Assembly (NCBI GenBank): GCA_016185305.1
Contig: JACPNV010000001.1
Coordinates: forward strand, 1-64,000
Origin: Actinomycetota bacterium
Lineage (GTDB): Bacteria > Actinomycetota > Acidimicrobiia > Acidimicrobiales > Acidimicrobilacustridaceae
Length of the DNA stretch: 64,000 nt
Direction: 5' to 3'
Shown here: positions 48,392 through 58,855 of the stretch, piece by piece
How the letters are laid out: each line of letters begins with the position of its first letter
How positions within the stretch are numbered: the stretch's first letter is position 1
Program-made: the position numbers and the translations under genes
The notes under the pieces: generated by a model
Database searches by the model: none
The model's input: only the letters and a program-made list of their open reading frames with translations
Told to the model about the DNA's origin: nothing

Positions 48392-50122
48392 TCAGTCGAT
48401 GGCTTGAGTCTGCCTTGCTTCGGTCGGCCGGTCACCTGCGGCGGCCAACGTGAGCAGGTGCGTCTCGGGCAACCCACCGCTCGCACGCTCGTGCGACGTG
48501 AGTTGCTGGTAGCGCTCGACCTGGCGGGACTGCTCAGCGGCGTCCCAACCGAGCTCGTCCGCGACGAGCTCGGCCACTCCGGCGGCGGCGGCCGCGGACT
48601 CGTCGCGAGCGAGCAAGCGCGCCCGAGTGCGCCGAGAGAGGATGTCGTCCAGCGAGCGCGCCATCTCGTACCGGGTGGCGAACACTGCCTCGGCGCGCAG
48701 GTAGGGGAGGCCGGGAACCAGCGGTTCGGCGAGCGACGGGTCGCGCTCGGCCATGGCGATGATGGCCCGTGCCTCGCCGCCGTAGCGATTGGCGAGATGT
48801 ACGACGGCGCGCTCGTCGAGCGTTGCACTCGCACTCGCGGCGTCGGCGATGAGCGCCTTGTAGCCGTGCGCGCCTCGCAACGGCAGGCGCTTGGTGCGCG
48901 TGTGATGGCTGACGCCGGGCAGCTTGTCGCGCCCGATCGTGTCGATGACCGCGGCGACGGTGTCGGCGGCCATCCTGCGATAGGTCGTGAGCTTGCCGCC
49001 CGTGATCGTGATGACGCCGCTGCCAGAGATGCCGACCTTGTGCTGCCGGGAGAGGTCAGCGGTCTTCTCGCTGCCCGCGTCTCGAACCAGCGGGCGCAGG
49101 CCGGCCCACGTGCCGAGGATGTCGTCGCGCGTGATGCCCGACTTCACCGAGAACTTCAACGCGCTCAACAAGTAGTCGATGTCGTCGGGCGTGCATTGCG
49201 GGTCGTCGGTCGGCCCGTCGTAGTCGGTGTCGGTCGTGCCGACGTAGGTGAGGTCGCCCCAAGGCACCACGAACACGCTCCGCTTGTCTTTCGGAACGGG
49301 GATGACGACGGCGATGTCGTTTTCGACCTTCGCCCACGGCACCACGATGTGGATGCCCTTCGCCGGGCGGATCGAGTGGGGATGCTTCGCTTCGTCTAGG
49401 GCGCGCACGTCGTCGGACCACACGCCACCGGCGTTGACCACACAGCGGGCCTTCACGTCGAACGTATCGCCGTTCGCGTCGATGCGCGCTCCCGCAGCCC
49501 TGCCCTGGCCGTCCTTCAAGATGCGGACGACGTTGCAGCCGTTGGCGGCAGCGGCGCCGTGCTCTATCACCGCGGTGCGCACGGCCGCCAAGGTCAGCCG
49601 GGCGTCGTCGGCCTGGGCGTCGTAGTAGAGGTAGGACGATGCCAGCCGGTCGGCAGGCAGCGTCGGCATGTGCGCGAGCGCCTCGTCCTTGCTGATGCGC
49701 TTGTGGACCTTGCCGATGCGCAAGCCGCCGGTGAGGTCATAGGTCCACATGGCGCTGCCCATGGCGCGGGCGAGCTTCTTGGAGATGACCCCGTCCTTGG
49801 TGAACACCGGGATGAGGAATGGCAGGACCTTCACCAGATGCGGGGCGTTGCGGCGGAGGCGCTGGCGCTCGTGCAGGGCCTCGTACACGAGCCGGATCTC
49901 GCGCTGCTGGAGGTAGCGCAGCCCGCCGTGCACGAGCTTGGACGACTTGGAGGACGTGCCGGACGCGAAGTCGTCGCGCTCGACCAGCGCGGCGCGCAGG
50001 CCGCGTGACGCGGCGTCGAGCGCCACGCCGGCCCCGGTGATGCCTCCCCCGATGACGAGCACGTCGAACTCTGCTTCGGCCAAGCGGCGGAGGTTGGCGG
50101 AGCGGTCGAACAAACCGGGCAT
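48392..50122 (-). CDS. glpD: Glycerol-3-phosphate dehydrogenase
   Basis: FDVLVIGGGITGAGVALDAASRGLRAALVERDDFASGTSSKSSKLVHGGLRYLQQ; GVWSDDVRAL; GGKLTTYRRMA. Confidence 0.96.
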   Translation of the reverse strand: MPGLFDRSANLRRLAEAEFDVLVIGGGITGAGVALDAASRGLRAALVERDDFASGTSSKSSKLVHGGLRYLQQREIRLVYEALHERQRLRRNAPHLVKVLPFLIPVFTKDGVISKKLARAMGSAMWTYDLTGGLRIGKVHKRISKDEALAHMPTLPADRLASSYLYYDAQADDARLTLAAVRTAVIEHGAAAANGCNVVRILKDGQGRAAGARIDANGDTFDVKARCVVNAGGVWSDDVRALDEAKHPHSIRPAKGIHIVVPWAKVENDIAVVIPVPKDKRSVFVVPWGDLTYVGTTDTDYDGPTDDPQCTPDDIDYLLSALKFSVKSGITRDDILGTWAGLRPLVRDAGSEKTADLSRQHKVGISGSGVITITGGKLTTYRRMAADTVAAVIDTIGRDKLPGVSHHTRTKRLPLRGAHGYKALIADAASASATLDERAVVHLANRYGGEARAIIAMAERDPSLAEPLVPGLPYLRAEAVFATRYEMARSLDDILSRRTRARLLARDESAAAAAGVAELVADELGWDAAEQSRQVERYQQLTSHERASGGLPETHLLTLAAAGDRPTEARQTQAID

Positions 50123-50291
50123 CGGGCGCCTTTCGGTGGACTGCTGTGGACGAACCGACTGGTCACTGTAGGGGAGACGAGACGATTCCGGCACCGTGTC
50201 GCATCTACCGGTTGGTAGGGCTGGCGCTCGATGGTGGCACGTCACAGCCGGGGCAGACCGTCCTGCGCCGGGGCTCGCCGGGTTGCGCCAA

Positions 50292-51155
50292 TCAGGTCGG
50301 ACGCGCGGCGGGGACGCGCCGGCACAGCGCCTGGCCGCCTCCCGAAGCGACGAGGCGGAAGTCGGACGACCAGAGCCGGCCGTTCCATCCGAGGAGTCCA
50401 CCGGTCGCGATCGGCGCAGCACCGTCGACCAGCAACCAGGGATCGTCGGGCGCGAACTGATGGAACGACGCGTACAGGTCGAGGCTGGGAGCCATCCACG
50501 ATGGCTGGCCCTCGGCCCACTGCCAGGCGTGGGGCCGTGACCCGGCCGGCCAGCTCGGCAGGTCGATGAGCAAGAGGCAGCGGGCGGCGTCGGTCCACGG
50601 ATCGTCGAACGTCGACGTCGGCAAGAAGCGGAGCCAGTCGCGCCAGACGGGAGCGAGCGGCTCGGGCGGTGGCCACTTCTCGTGGAACTCGACCGGTCGC
50701 GACTCGAAGTTCTCCCAGAACGGGAACGGCGGATCGCTCTTGCGCTCGAGCTCTTCGAGGATCTGCTCGACGTTCTTGAGCTGGCTGGGAGGCGGGACAT
50801 CCGGGCGTTCGGTGATCTCGTGGTCGAGTCCCTCGACGTCGGCAACGACGCAGACGGTCGCGTCGAGGATCGCCCGGCCGCCCTGGGCCACGCTGACCCG
50901 CAGGGTCTCCGCCGAGCGACCCCGGCGGACCGGGGTCACGGAGATGTCGACCGCGTCGAAGTGCGCGACACCGAGGTAGTGGCAAAAGAAGCTCGCCGGC
51001 CGAGGCAAGGCCGCCTCCGCGCCGGCGGCACGGAGCGCGATCGCCGCGACGTAGCCCCCCATCGGCCCCCAGATCTCCCAGTCTCTGCTCAGCTCGGCCC
51101 GGTAGGTCCCGTCCGTCACCGGCTCCACCGACGTCTGCTCGCCGAAATCACCCAT
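50292..51155 (-). CDS. Acyl-CoA thioesterase-family (double hot-dog) protein
   Basis: WEIWGPMGGYVAAIALRAAGAEAALPRPASFFCHYLGVAHFDAVDISVTPVRRGRSAETLRVSVAQGGRAILDATV; LPSWPAGSR; DLYASFHQFAPDDPWLLVDG. Confidence 0.85.
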   Translation of the reverse strand: MGDFGEQTSVEPVTDGTYRAELSRDWEIWGPMGGYVAAIALRAAGAEAALPRPASFFCHYLGVAHFDAVDISVTPVRRGRSAETLRVSVAQGGRAILDATVCVVADVEGLDHEITERPDVPPPSQLKNVEQILEELERKSDPPFPFWENFESRPVEFHEKWPPPEPLAPVWRDWLRFLPTSTFDDPWTDAARCLLLIDLPSWPAGSRPHAWQWAEGQPSWMAPSLDLYASFHQFAPDDPWLLVDGAAPIATGGLLGWNGRLWSSDFRLVASGGGQALCRRVPAARPT

Positions 51156-51296
51156 CCGGACAGTCTGCCGCGGGCGGGGCGCGATGGCGGACGGGAATCG
51201 AGTGACGCCGGCCCTGGGTGGGCCAAGTCCGGCCAAGTCCGAACGGGTTCGTATCCGCGCCAATTTCTTTCTAACAATCGTTGCAGTTTGAGGTCC

Positions 51297-51755
51297 ATGA
51301 CCGTTAGGCTGCCCGCCGTGAAGTCGCCAGCGGAGCTCACCGAGCTCTTTCGTCAAGAGGGACTGAAGATCACGCCGCAGCGGGTGTCGATCTTCAGGGT
51401 GCTCCACGACAACCTCGACCACCCCACGGCCGAGTCGGTGTACGACACCGTTCGCCAAGAGATGCCGTCGATCTCGTTGCGCACCGTGTACCAGACTCTC
51501 AACGACTTGGCGTCGATGGGAGAGATCGGCCAGCTCGACCTGGGCACCGGGTCGGCTCGCTTCGATCCCAACCTCGATTCGCATCACCACCTCGTGTGCG
51601 ACACCTGCGGGAAGGTCATCGACATCTACGCCGACTTCGACGACGTTCGCCTGCCTCGCCGGCAGCTCCAGGGTTTCCGGGTGGCGGCGACCGAGATCGT
51701 GTTCCGGGGCCAGTGCCCCGACTGCTCGGCCAGGGCTGATCGCGCCACCAGGTGA
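51297..51755 (+). CDS. Fur/PerR-family metalloregulator
   Basis: LKITPQRVSIFRVLHDNLDHPTAESVYDTVRQEMPSISLRTVYQTLNDLASMGEI; HHHLVCDTCGK; GQCPDCS. Confidence 0.93.
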   Translation: MTVRLPAVKSPAELTELFRQEGLKITPQRVSIFRVLHDNLDHPTAESVYDTVRQEMPSISLRTVYQTLNDLASMGEIGQLDLGTGSARFDPNLDSHHHLVCDTCGKVIDIYADFDDVRLPRRQLQGFRVAATEIVFRGQCPDCSARADRATR

Positions 51756-51826
51756 ACGAACAACCCCAGCCGGCAAAGAGCACGTGAGCACCTACCCCCG
51801 AAAGACCACCACACAAGGAGTCAACC

Positions 51827-52246
51827 ATGGCCGACCTGAACGGCAGCAAGACCGAAGCGAACCTCAAAGAGGCGTTCGCGGGCGAGAGTCAAGCCAACCG
51901 CCGCTACCTCTACTTCGCGCAGAAGGCCGATGTCGAGGGCTACCCCGACGTCGCCGCGCTGTTCCGCTCGGTCGCCGAGGGCGAGACGGGTCACGCGTTC
52001 GGGCACTTCGACTTCCTCGCACCCACCGGCGATCCCGTGACGGGCGAACCGGTCGGCCCGACCGAGGCCAACCTCAAGTCGGCCATCGCGGGCGAGACCT
52101 ACGAGTACACAGAGATGTACCCGGGCTTCGCCAAGACGGCCCGCGACGAGGGGTTCGCCGAGGTGGGCGAGTGGCTCGAGACGCTGGCTCGTGCCGAGAA
52201 GAGCCACGCCGGCCGGTTCACCGAAGGGCTCGAGAACCTGACTTGA
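51827..52246 (+). CDS. Rubrerythrin (diiron domain only, no rubredoxin domain)
   Basis: [79 protein letters not shown]; no cysteines. Confidence 0.93.
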   Translation: MADLNGSKTEANLKEAFAGESQANRRYLYFAQKADVEGYPDVAALFRSVAEGETGHAFGHFDFLAPTGDPVTGEPVGPTEANLKSAIAGETYEYTEMYPGFAKTARDEGFAEVGEWLETLARAEKSHAGRFTEGLENLT

Positions 52247-52331
52247 GACCGCGTGCTTCGGCGGGGGACTGGTTGCGGCGGTTTGCGCCCCCCGCTGGCT
52301 CTCCCGCCGGTCCCGTCAAGAAGGTCGCGAC

Positions 52332-53648
52332 ATGACGACGACGTATGACCCGTTCCATCCGAAGTACTTCGACGAGCGCGACCTGCGCGCCGAGCTCACA
52401 CGCGTCTACGACCTGTGCCACGGTTGCCGGCTGTGCTTCAAGTTCTGCACTGCGTTCCCGACGATGTTCGAGATCATCGACGGGTTCGACGACCAGGACT
52501 CGGCTCGCATGTCGCCCGCGCAGCAAGACCAGGTCGTCGACCAGTGCTTCAACTGCAAGCTCTGCTACGTCAACTGCCCGTACATCCCGGGCCAGAGCGA
52601 GTGGAACCTCGACTTCCCCCGGCTCATGCTGCGAGCCGAGCAGGTGAAGCATCGCGACCAGCGGCGCTCGACCCGCGAGAAGCTCACCGATCAGGCGCTC
52701 GCGCGGACAGACCTCGCCGGCAAGCTCAACACGAAGGCCGCGCCCGTCGTCAACCGAGCGATCGGCAAACCGGGCTCGGCGCCGCGCAGACTGATGGAGA
52801 AGGTGGTCGGCATCGCCGCCGACCGCGTGCTGCCGCCCTACTCCAAGACGAGGTTCTCGACCTGGTTCAAGAGGCGCGATCGCGCGAGCGAGAACACCGT
52901 GGGCGCCGAGCAAGCCAAAGTGGCGCTGTTCCCGACCTGCATCGTCGAGTACCAGAACCCCGCGATCGGGCACGACGTCGTGAAGGTGTACGAGCGCAAC
53001 GGCGTCGAGTGCTCGTTGCCGGAGGGGCAGCGGTGCTGCGGTGCACCATGGTTGCACTCGGGTGACGTCGACAGCTTCGTGGGCCAGGGTCGCACGAACG
53101 TGAAGGTTCTCGCCGACGCGGTTCGCGGCGGACACGACATCGTCGTGCCCCAACCCACCTGTAGCTACGTCCTGAAGAAGGACTACGTCGACTACATCGG
53201 AGGTCCCGACGCCGAGCTGGTCGCGTCCCACACCTACGACTCATCGGAGTACCTCTGGAAGCTGCGCAAGGGCGACGGCACCACGCTGGACGAGACGTTC
53301 GATGGTGAGGTGCCCGATGCCGTGACCTACCACGCGCCCTGCCACCTCCGTGCGCAGAACATCGGGTACCGCAGCCGCGATCTCCTGAAGCTCACCGGCA
53401 CCGACGTGTCGCTCGTCGCCGAGTGCTCGGCCATCGATGGCACGTGGGGCTATCGCGCCGAGAACTACGAGCTGTCACGAAAGGTGGCGCAGAAGATGAC
53501 GACCGCGATCGAGGCGGCCGGCAACGAGGCAGTCGCCGGCGACTGCAACCTCGCCAACGGCGGCATCTTCCAGGAGACCGGCAAGCAGCCAACCCACCCG
53601 ATGCAGTTCCTCGCCCGCGCCTACGGCATCCCCGAAGAAGAGAGGTGA
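52332..53648 (+). CDS. (Fe-S)-binding, CCG-domain oxidoreductase (GlpC/HdrD-like)
   Basis: [57 protein letters not shown]. Confidence 0.9.
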   Translation: MTTTYDPFHPKYFDERDLRAELTRVYDLCHGCRLCFKFCTAFPTMFEIIDGFDDQDSARMSPAQQDQVVDQCFNCKLCYVNCPYIPGQSEWNLDFPRLMLRAEQVKHRDQRRSTREKLTDQALARTDLAGKLNTKAAPVVNRAIGKPGSAPRRLMEKVVGIAADRVLPPYSKTRFSTWFKRRDRASENTVGAEQAKVALFPTCIVEYQNPAIGHDVVKVYERNGVECSLPEGQRCCGAPWLHSGDVDSFVGQGRTNVKVLADAVRGGHDIVVPQPTCSYVLKKDYVDYIGGPDAELVASHTYDSSEYLWKLRKGDGTTLDETFDGEVPDAVTYHAPCHLRAQNIGYRSRDLLKLTGTDVSLVAECSAIDGTWGYRAENYELSRKVAQKMTTAIEAAGNEAVAGDCNLANGGIFQETGKQPTHPMQFLARAYGIPEEER

Positions 53649-53655
53649 CTCCCCG

Positions 53656-54264
53656 ATGACCAGGCTCACCGTGGACGACATCGCCGACCTGCGCGCCTAC
53701 GAGCGTGACCGCGAAGACTTCCGCTCGTTCATCATCGACTTGAAGAGCCGGCGGCGCGTCGGCGTCGGTCCGCTCGTCAGCTTCGTGTTCGAGAACCGCG
53801 ACACCATCCGCTTCCAGATCCAAGAGATGGCCCGCGCCGAGCGGTTGTTGCGTGATGACCAGATCGAGGCCGAGCTGCGCGTCTACAACCCCTTGATCCC
53901 CGAGCCCGGCCACCTCGCGGCGACGATGTTCCTCGAGCTCACGGCCGATGAGCAGCTCCGCCACTGGCTGCCGAGGCTGGTCGGGGTGGAGGCCGACGTC
54001 GAGCTGCGCATCGGGGCGGGCGCCGACGGCACCGGGGGAGAGGCGGTCCGGTGCATCGTCGACCCCGATCATGCCGAGCAGCTCACCCGCGACGACACGA
54101 CGGCCTCGGTCCACTACGTCCACTTCGCGCTCGGTACGGGGCAGGTCGAGCGGTTCGCCGCGTCGCCGGTAGCGCTGGCTGTCACCCATCCCGCGTACCA
54201 GCACGCCACGCTCCTCGGTGACGCCAGTCACGCGGAGCTCCTGGCAGATCTTCGAGGCGGCTGA
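53656..54264 (+). CDS. DUF3501-family protein
   Basis: [61 protein letters not shown]; rubrerythrin/CCG neighbourhood. Confidence 0.88.
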   Translation: MTRLTVDDIADLRAYERDREDFRSFIIDLKSRRRVGVGPLVSFVFENRDTIRFQIQEMARAERLLRDDQIEAELRVYNPLIPEPGHLAATMFLELTADEQLRHWLPRLVGVEADVELRIGAGADGTGGEAVRCIVDPDHAEQLTRDDTTASVHYVHFALGTGQVERFAASPVALAVTHPAYQHATLLGDASHAELLADLRGG

Positions 54265-54436
54265 CCGGCGGTCCGTCGCCGCGGTTCCGGTGCTGTTCAG
54301 AGCAGTTTGCTGTCGATGGTAAGACAGCGAGGGTGATGGGGCGACGCTCCCATCTGGACAGGGCCGGGTCGACGTTGCGATACTCGGATGTTCCCAGTGA
54401 GACGCACCTTCTGAGCGAGGAAACGAGCAGTTCCGG

Positions 54437-54709
54437 ATGAACCAGCCCTGGCGAGCCAAAGCGGCCTGCAACGGACTCGATCCGACCATCTTCTACCCGC
54501 AGTCCGACGACGAGGAAGAGGCCCGCAAGGCCAAATCGGTCTGCGCGGTGTGTCCCGTCCAGAACGACTGCCTCGAATACGCCCTCGGCTTTCGGGAGAA
54601 GGAAGGCATCTGGGGCGGCGCGACCGAGCGCGAGCGCCGGCGCATCATCCGCCAGCGCCGGCGGGCCGCGTACGCGGCGGCTGCGGCCGCCGGCCGGCGC
54701 AGCGCCTGA
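54437..54709 (+). CDS. WhiB-family transcriptional regulator
   Basis: AKAACNGLDPTIFYPQ...CAVCPVQNDCLEYALGFREKEGIWGGATERERR. Confidence 0.97.
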   Translation: MNQPWRAKAACNGLDPTIFYPQSDDEEEARKAKSVCAVCPVQNDCLEYALGFREKEGIWGGATERERRRIIRQRRRAAYAAAAAAGRRSA

Positions 54710-54821
54710 GCGGCTGGGCCGGTGATGCGGCGCCGGCCGCCGTTGGCCGGAGGCGTGCCCGGCGGCTGGGGTGCTCGGCCTGGCGGCTTCGCACCTTCGA
54801 TCCCGGACTAGATTCCGGCCG

Positions 54822-55871
54822 ATGACGACGACGCTCGGCGACATCGGGGGCTGGAAGTCGATCCTCGCAACGCTCACCGAAGGGCGCGACCTGACCGAGG
54901 CCGAGGCGGCGGCGGCGATGGCCGAGATCCTCGCAGGCGAAGCGAACGACGCCCAGATCGCGGGGTTCATCATCGCCCTGCGCATGAAGGGTGAAGCCGT
55001 CGAGGAGGTGATCGGCCTCTCGGGTGCCATGCTCGACGCGGCCGCGCCGATCGCGCTGCCCGCCGGTCTCGATCCGGTCGACATCGTCGGCACCGGGGGC
55101 GCGCCGGGCCGCCGGTTTGCGGCGCTCAACGTCTCGACCATGGCCTGCTTCGTCGCGGCGGGTGCCGGTGCGCATGTCCTGAAGCACGGCAACCGCAAGG
55201 CATCGTCGACGAGCGGGTCCTTCGACATCCTCGAAGCCCTGGGTGTGCCGGTGGAGCTCGATGGCCCCAAGGTCGTCGAGTGTCTGCAGGCGGCTCGTGT
55301 CGCGTTCTGCTTCGCACGGCTCTTCCACCCGGCGATGCGCCACACCGGACCCGTGCGAGCCGCCCTCGGTGTACCCACGGTCATGAACTTCCTCGGTCCG
55401 CTCTCGCACCCTGCTCGGGTGCGCCGCCAGGTGATCGGTGTCAGCGATCTGCGCATGGCACCCACCGTTGTCGGCGTGTTGCAGGAACGGAAGCTCCCGC
55501 GGGCCATGGTCGTGCACGGCCACAACCGCCTCGACGAGCTCACGACCTCGGGCCCGTCGGCGGTGTTCGAGCTGCGCGACGGGGTCGTCACCGAGTACGA
55601 GGTCGATCCTGCCGCGCTTGGGCTGGAGCCTGCGACGCCCGACGACGTGAAGGGCGGCGACCCGGTGACCAACGCAGCGATCGCCCGGCGCGTGTTCGCC
55701 GGTGAGAAGGGCCCGCACCGCGACATCGTGGCGCTGAACGCGGCCGCCGGGTTGGTGGTCGCGGGTGTGGCCGACGACCTACCGGCGGGCCTCGATGCCG
55801 CATTCGCGTCACTCGACGACGGGTCTGCGACCAGTGCCCTCGACCGGTTGGTCACGGCCGCGACGTCATAG
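54822..55871 (+). CDS. trpD: Anthranilate phosphoribosyltransferase
   Basis: DIVGTGGAPGRRFAALNVSTMACFVAAGAGAHVLKHGNRKASSTSGSFDILEALGV; FLGPLSHPARVRRQVIGV. Confidence 0.96.
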   Translation: MTTTLGDIGGWKSILATLTEGRDLTEAEAAAAMAEILAGEANDAQIAGFIIALRMKGEAVEEVIGLSGAMLDAAAPIALPAGLDPVDIVGTGGAPGRRFAALNVSTMACFVAAGAGAHVLKHGNRKASSTSGSFDILEALGVPVELDGPKVVECLQAARVAFCFARLFHPAMRHTGPVRAALGVPTVMNFLGPLSHPARVRRQVIGVSDLRMAPTVVGVLQERKLPRAMVVHGHNRLDELTTSGPSAVFELRDGVVTEYEVDPAALGLEPATPDDVKGGDPVTNAAIARRVFAGEKGPHRDIVALNAAAGLVVAGVADDLPAGLDAAFASLDDGSATSALDRLVTAATS

Positions 55872-56041
55872 GCGCTTGCGGCCACGGATCGACAGTTGTT
55901 GTGGGGGCGGCAAGCGCCGGCCGGCGGCGCGACCGCCAGGGAGCCTGCCGGCGATGGGGAGCGCTCGGAGCGTCAGCGGAGCGTGCGTGGGGGCGCAGAG
56001 CGCGGGGCAGATAGGCGCGTTTGGTTCAGCGGCCGGGGCGG

Positions 56042-56746
56042 TCAGGTCGGGTCGGACCGCCGCGGCTGTGGCTGCGGGCGTTGCTGGGGCATCGGTGGGA
56101 TCGGTTGCGACGGGCCCGCCCGAAGCGTCGAGGGCGGCGGCGGGGACGGGGGCGGCGGGCTCTCCCGGATCAGGCGTTCGGCGTCGAGCAGGCCGCTCGC
56201 TCGTTCCACCCGTGCCACCTCGGCTTCGGCGTTCTCGAGCAACGTCGTCCGCTCGGCGATGTCGTGCAGCGCGATCGGCGGAGGATCGACGCCGGCGGGC
56301 ACGTTCGGCCCGGCGGCGCGCTGCCGGAGGCCGGCGACCCGCTTGGTGAGACTCTCGATCTCATGCACCTGGGGCCGGATGGTCTTCATCATCTCCTTGC
56401 GATGGCGACGGGGAGCGCGACCCGCGGCGTACACGTCGCGATCGAGGAGGGCCGCTTGCTGGAGGAGCTTCTGGCGCACGTCGTCGACCGAACCGGCGGG
56501 CGGTGTGTCGCCCATCGGGCCGAGGCGCCGGGCGGCGATGGCGGCATCGCGCAGGCGGCGGTGCAGCACCGCCGCCTCGGTCGGCAACACGAGCCAGCTC
56601 ACCGGCGCGGGGCTGGAGCGGTCCGCGTCGACCCGGTTGCGCCGGTCGAGCCGCCACCCGGCCATGCCGACCAGCACGCCGATGACGACAAGCAGCACGA
56701 CGAACAGGAGGAGGAAGAACAGGGCGATCGCGGCCAGTACGGACAC
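56042..56746 (-). CDS. Hypothetical single-TM protein
   Basis: MSVLAAIALFFLLLFVVLLVVIGVLVGMAGW N-terminal TM; coiled-coil-like remainder. Confidence 0.6.
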   Translation of the reverse strand: MSVLAAIALFFLLLFVVLLVVIGVLVGMAGWRLDRRNRVDADRSSPAPVSWLVLPTEAAVLHRRLRDAAIAARRLGPMGDTPPAGSVDDVRQKLLQQAALLDRDVYAAGRAPRRHRKEMMKTIRPQVHEIESLTKRVAGLRQRAAGPNVPAGVDPPPIALHDIAERTTLLENAEAEVARVERASGLLDAERLIRESPPPPSPPPPSTLRAGPSQPIPPMPQQRPQPQPRRSDPT

Positions 56747-56792
56747 GCCGATCAGGGTACCGGGCGGACCGCTCCGATCGAACGGCGTGTGC

Positions 56793-58604
56793 TCACGGGG
56801 GCTTGCGGCGGGGCTGGAACGACGGGAGCTTGATCGCCGGGCTCACGAGCTCGCCGTCGCAACTCAGCAGGCGCAATTGGCCGGCGCGCCGATCGAGCCA
56901 CGATGCCACGACGAGCAACTCGTCGACGAGGTCTTTGGGTACGGGGGCCCGTTCGTCGTCGATCGTGCCGAGGTCGTCGGGGGCGAGGTCGTCGAACAGC
57001 GTCGGCTGGGCGCCCCGCCACGACATCTCGAGCCGCCCGCGGTGGATGCGGTTGATGCCGTGGCCGGGCCACTCGATGATCATCGTCCTGGTGCGCCGGA
57101 GCTGCGCCAAGGCGCGCTGCCGGCGCAACGCCGTCACGAGCGCCTCGGCTCGGTCGCGCGTGTCGGCAGCCTCTTCGTACCGCTCTGCGGAGGCAAGCTC
57201 GTGCAACCGGCGCGCCAGCGGACCGAGCAAGACGTGGTGATCGGTGGTGAGGCCACGTGTCACCTGGTCGACGATGGCGCCGTAGTCGTCGGGGGGGCAG
57301 GCTCCCGAGCACGGACAGGCCGACATGCCGAGCTGCGCCGGTGTGCAGACGGTGGCTTCTCGCGTCGGGCCGGGCCGGTTGGTGCAGCGGCGGATCTTGG
57401 ATGCGGTCTGGATAGCCTCGATGACCCGTTGCGCCGACCGCTGCGACGGGACCGGCCCGACATAGAGGCCGCCGTCGTTGTTGGCCACGCGAGCGATGGC
57501 CAGCCGAGGGAACCGCTCTTCGAGCGTGAGCTTCACCCAGCGGTACTTCTTCCAGTCTTTCGCGTGGCGGTTGTAGCGGGGCTGGTGCTCGTGGATGAGG
57601 CGAACCTCGCGCACGGCGGCTTCGAGCTGGTTGGCGCAGACCTCGTGGTCGACCGAAGCAGCCTCGCGCAGCAGCGTGCCGATCTTGCGGCGAGTGTCGG
57701 AGGAGAAGTACGAGCGGACGCGGGCGCGCAGGTTCGCAGCCTTGCCGACGTACAGCACTTGTCCGCGGTGGTCGCGGAACAGGTAGACGCCGGGCTCGCG
57801 TGGCAGCTTGGCGGTGAACGACAGCTTGGCCGCTTGGGGATGCCCGCCCATCTTCGGGAGCGACAGCAGATCGTCGAGCCCCATGACGCCGAGGCCCGCG
57901 GCCCGCTCGAGCAGCAGGTGGAGGAGGTCGGCGGTCGCGAGCACGTCGTCGAGGGCCCGGTGTGTCGGCTGATGGTCGAGGCGGAAGCGCGAGGCGAGCG
58001 TGCCGAGCTGGCAGTTCGGCACCTCGTCGCGCAGGAGTCGGCGCGCGAGCGCGCAGGTGTCGACCCACCGGTTGGCGAGAACCGGGCGTTCGGCGCGTTC
58101 GAGCGCGGCCCGGAGGAACGAGAGGTCGAACCGGACGTTGTGCCCCACGATCACGGCGTCGCCGGCGAACTCGAGCAGGCTCGGCAGCACCTCGTCGATC
58201 GTCGGCGCGGGGAGCACCATGGCTTCGGTGATACCGGTGAGGATGGTGATCTAGACGGGGATGGCGCGGCCGGGGTTCACGAGCGTCTGCAGCGTTCCGA
58301 GGCACTCGCCGGCCCGGAACTTCGCCGCGCCGACTTCGGTGATCTCGCAGGTGTTCGGGGAGCCACCCGTGGTCTCGAGGTCGACGATGCAGAACGTGAC
58401 GTCATGCAGCGGCGTGCCGAGGTCGTCGAACGAACGCTGCCCGCCGCCGATGATCGGCGCGCGGTCGTCGGCCTCGGGTCGAACGTCAGCCGGCGGGACA
58501 GCCGGTGAAGTGGTCGGCAGGGTGCTGCTCGGTGAGAGAGGCACCCTGATAGAAGTACACCGAACACGAGTTCGTGTCAAGAACATGCGTTCGGTCGAAG
58601 CCAC
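56793..58604 (-). pseudogene. DEDD exonuclease (DnaQ-like) - GIY-YIG (UvrC N-term-like/Cho-like) fusion, interrupted by in-frame TAG at 58251-58253
   Basis: CIVDLETTGGSPNTCEITEVGAAKFRAGECLGTLQTLVNPGRAIPV*ITILTGITEAMVLPAPTIDEVLPSLLEFAGDAVIVGHNVRFDLSFL; then LPREPGVYLFRDHRGQVLYVGKAANLRARVRSYF. Both sides in the same frame. N-terminal start uncertain. Confidence 0.88.
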
Positions 58605-58612
58605 CTTGTACA

Positions 58613-58855
58613 GTGGCCCGGGTGCCCGACCACCGGACCCGCTACCGCTGCACCGCGTGCGGCAACCTCACCCGATTCGATGTTGTCGCCAGCCGGCAGA
58701 CCCGGGCCTTCTACCACTACTCGGTCGGGGGCGAGCTCGACGTCGAAGAGGAAGAGGTCATCACCGAAACGGTGGAAGAGGTGAGCTGTCGCTGGTGCGG
58801 CAACGCCTCCTCGGTCATCGAGCTCTCCGCTGATGATGCGGAGGCACCGAGCTGA
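58613..58855 (+). CDS. Small zinc-ribbon-like hypothetical protein
   Basis: YRCTACGNLTRF ... VSCRWCGNASSV: two CxxC pairs. Confidence 0.7.
   Translation: MARVPDHRTRYRCTACGNLTRFDVVASRQTRAFYHYSVGGELDVEEEEVITETVEEVSCRWCGNASSVIELSADDAEAPS

Noticed and set aside
51265-51297. Possible PerR/Fur box (CTAACAATCGTTGCAG) upstream of the Fur-family gene
   Set aside because: Palindromy is weak and the match to known consensus is poor; not supportable by eye.
55896-58508. 870-aa plus-strand ORF
   Set aside because: Antisense to the hypothetical TM protein and the DEDD/GIY-YIG gene; no recognisable domain.
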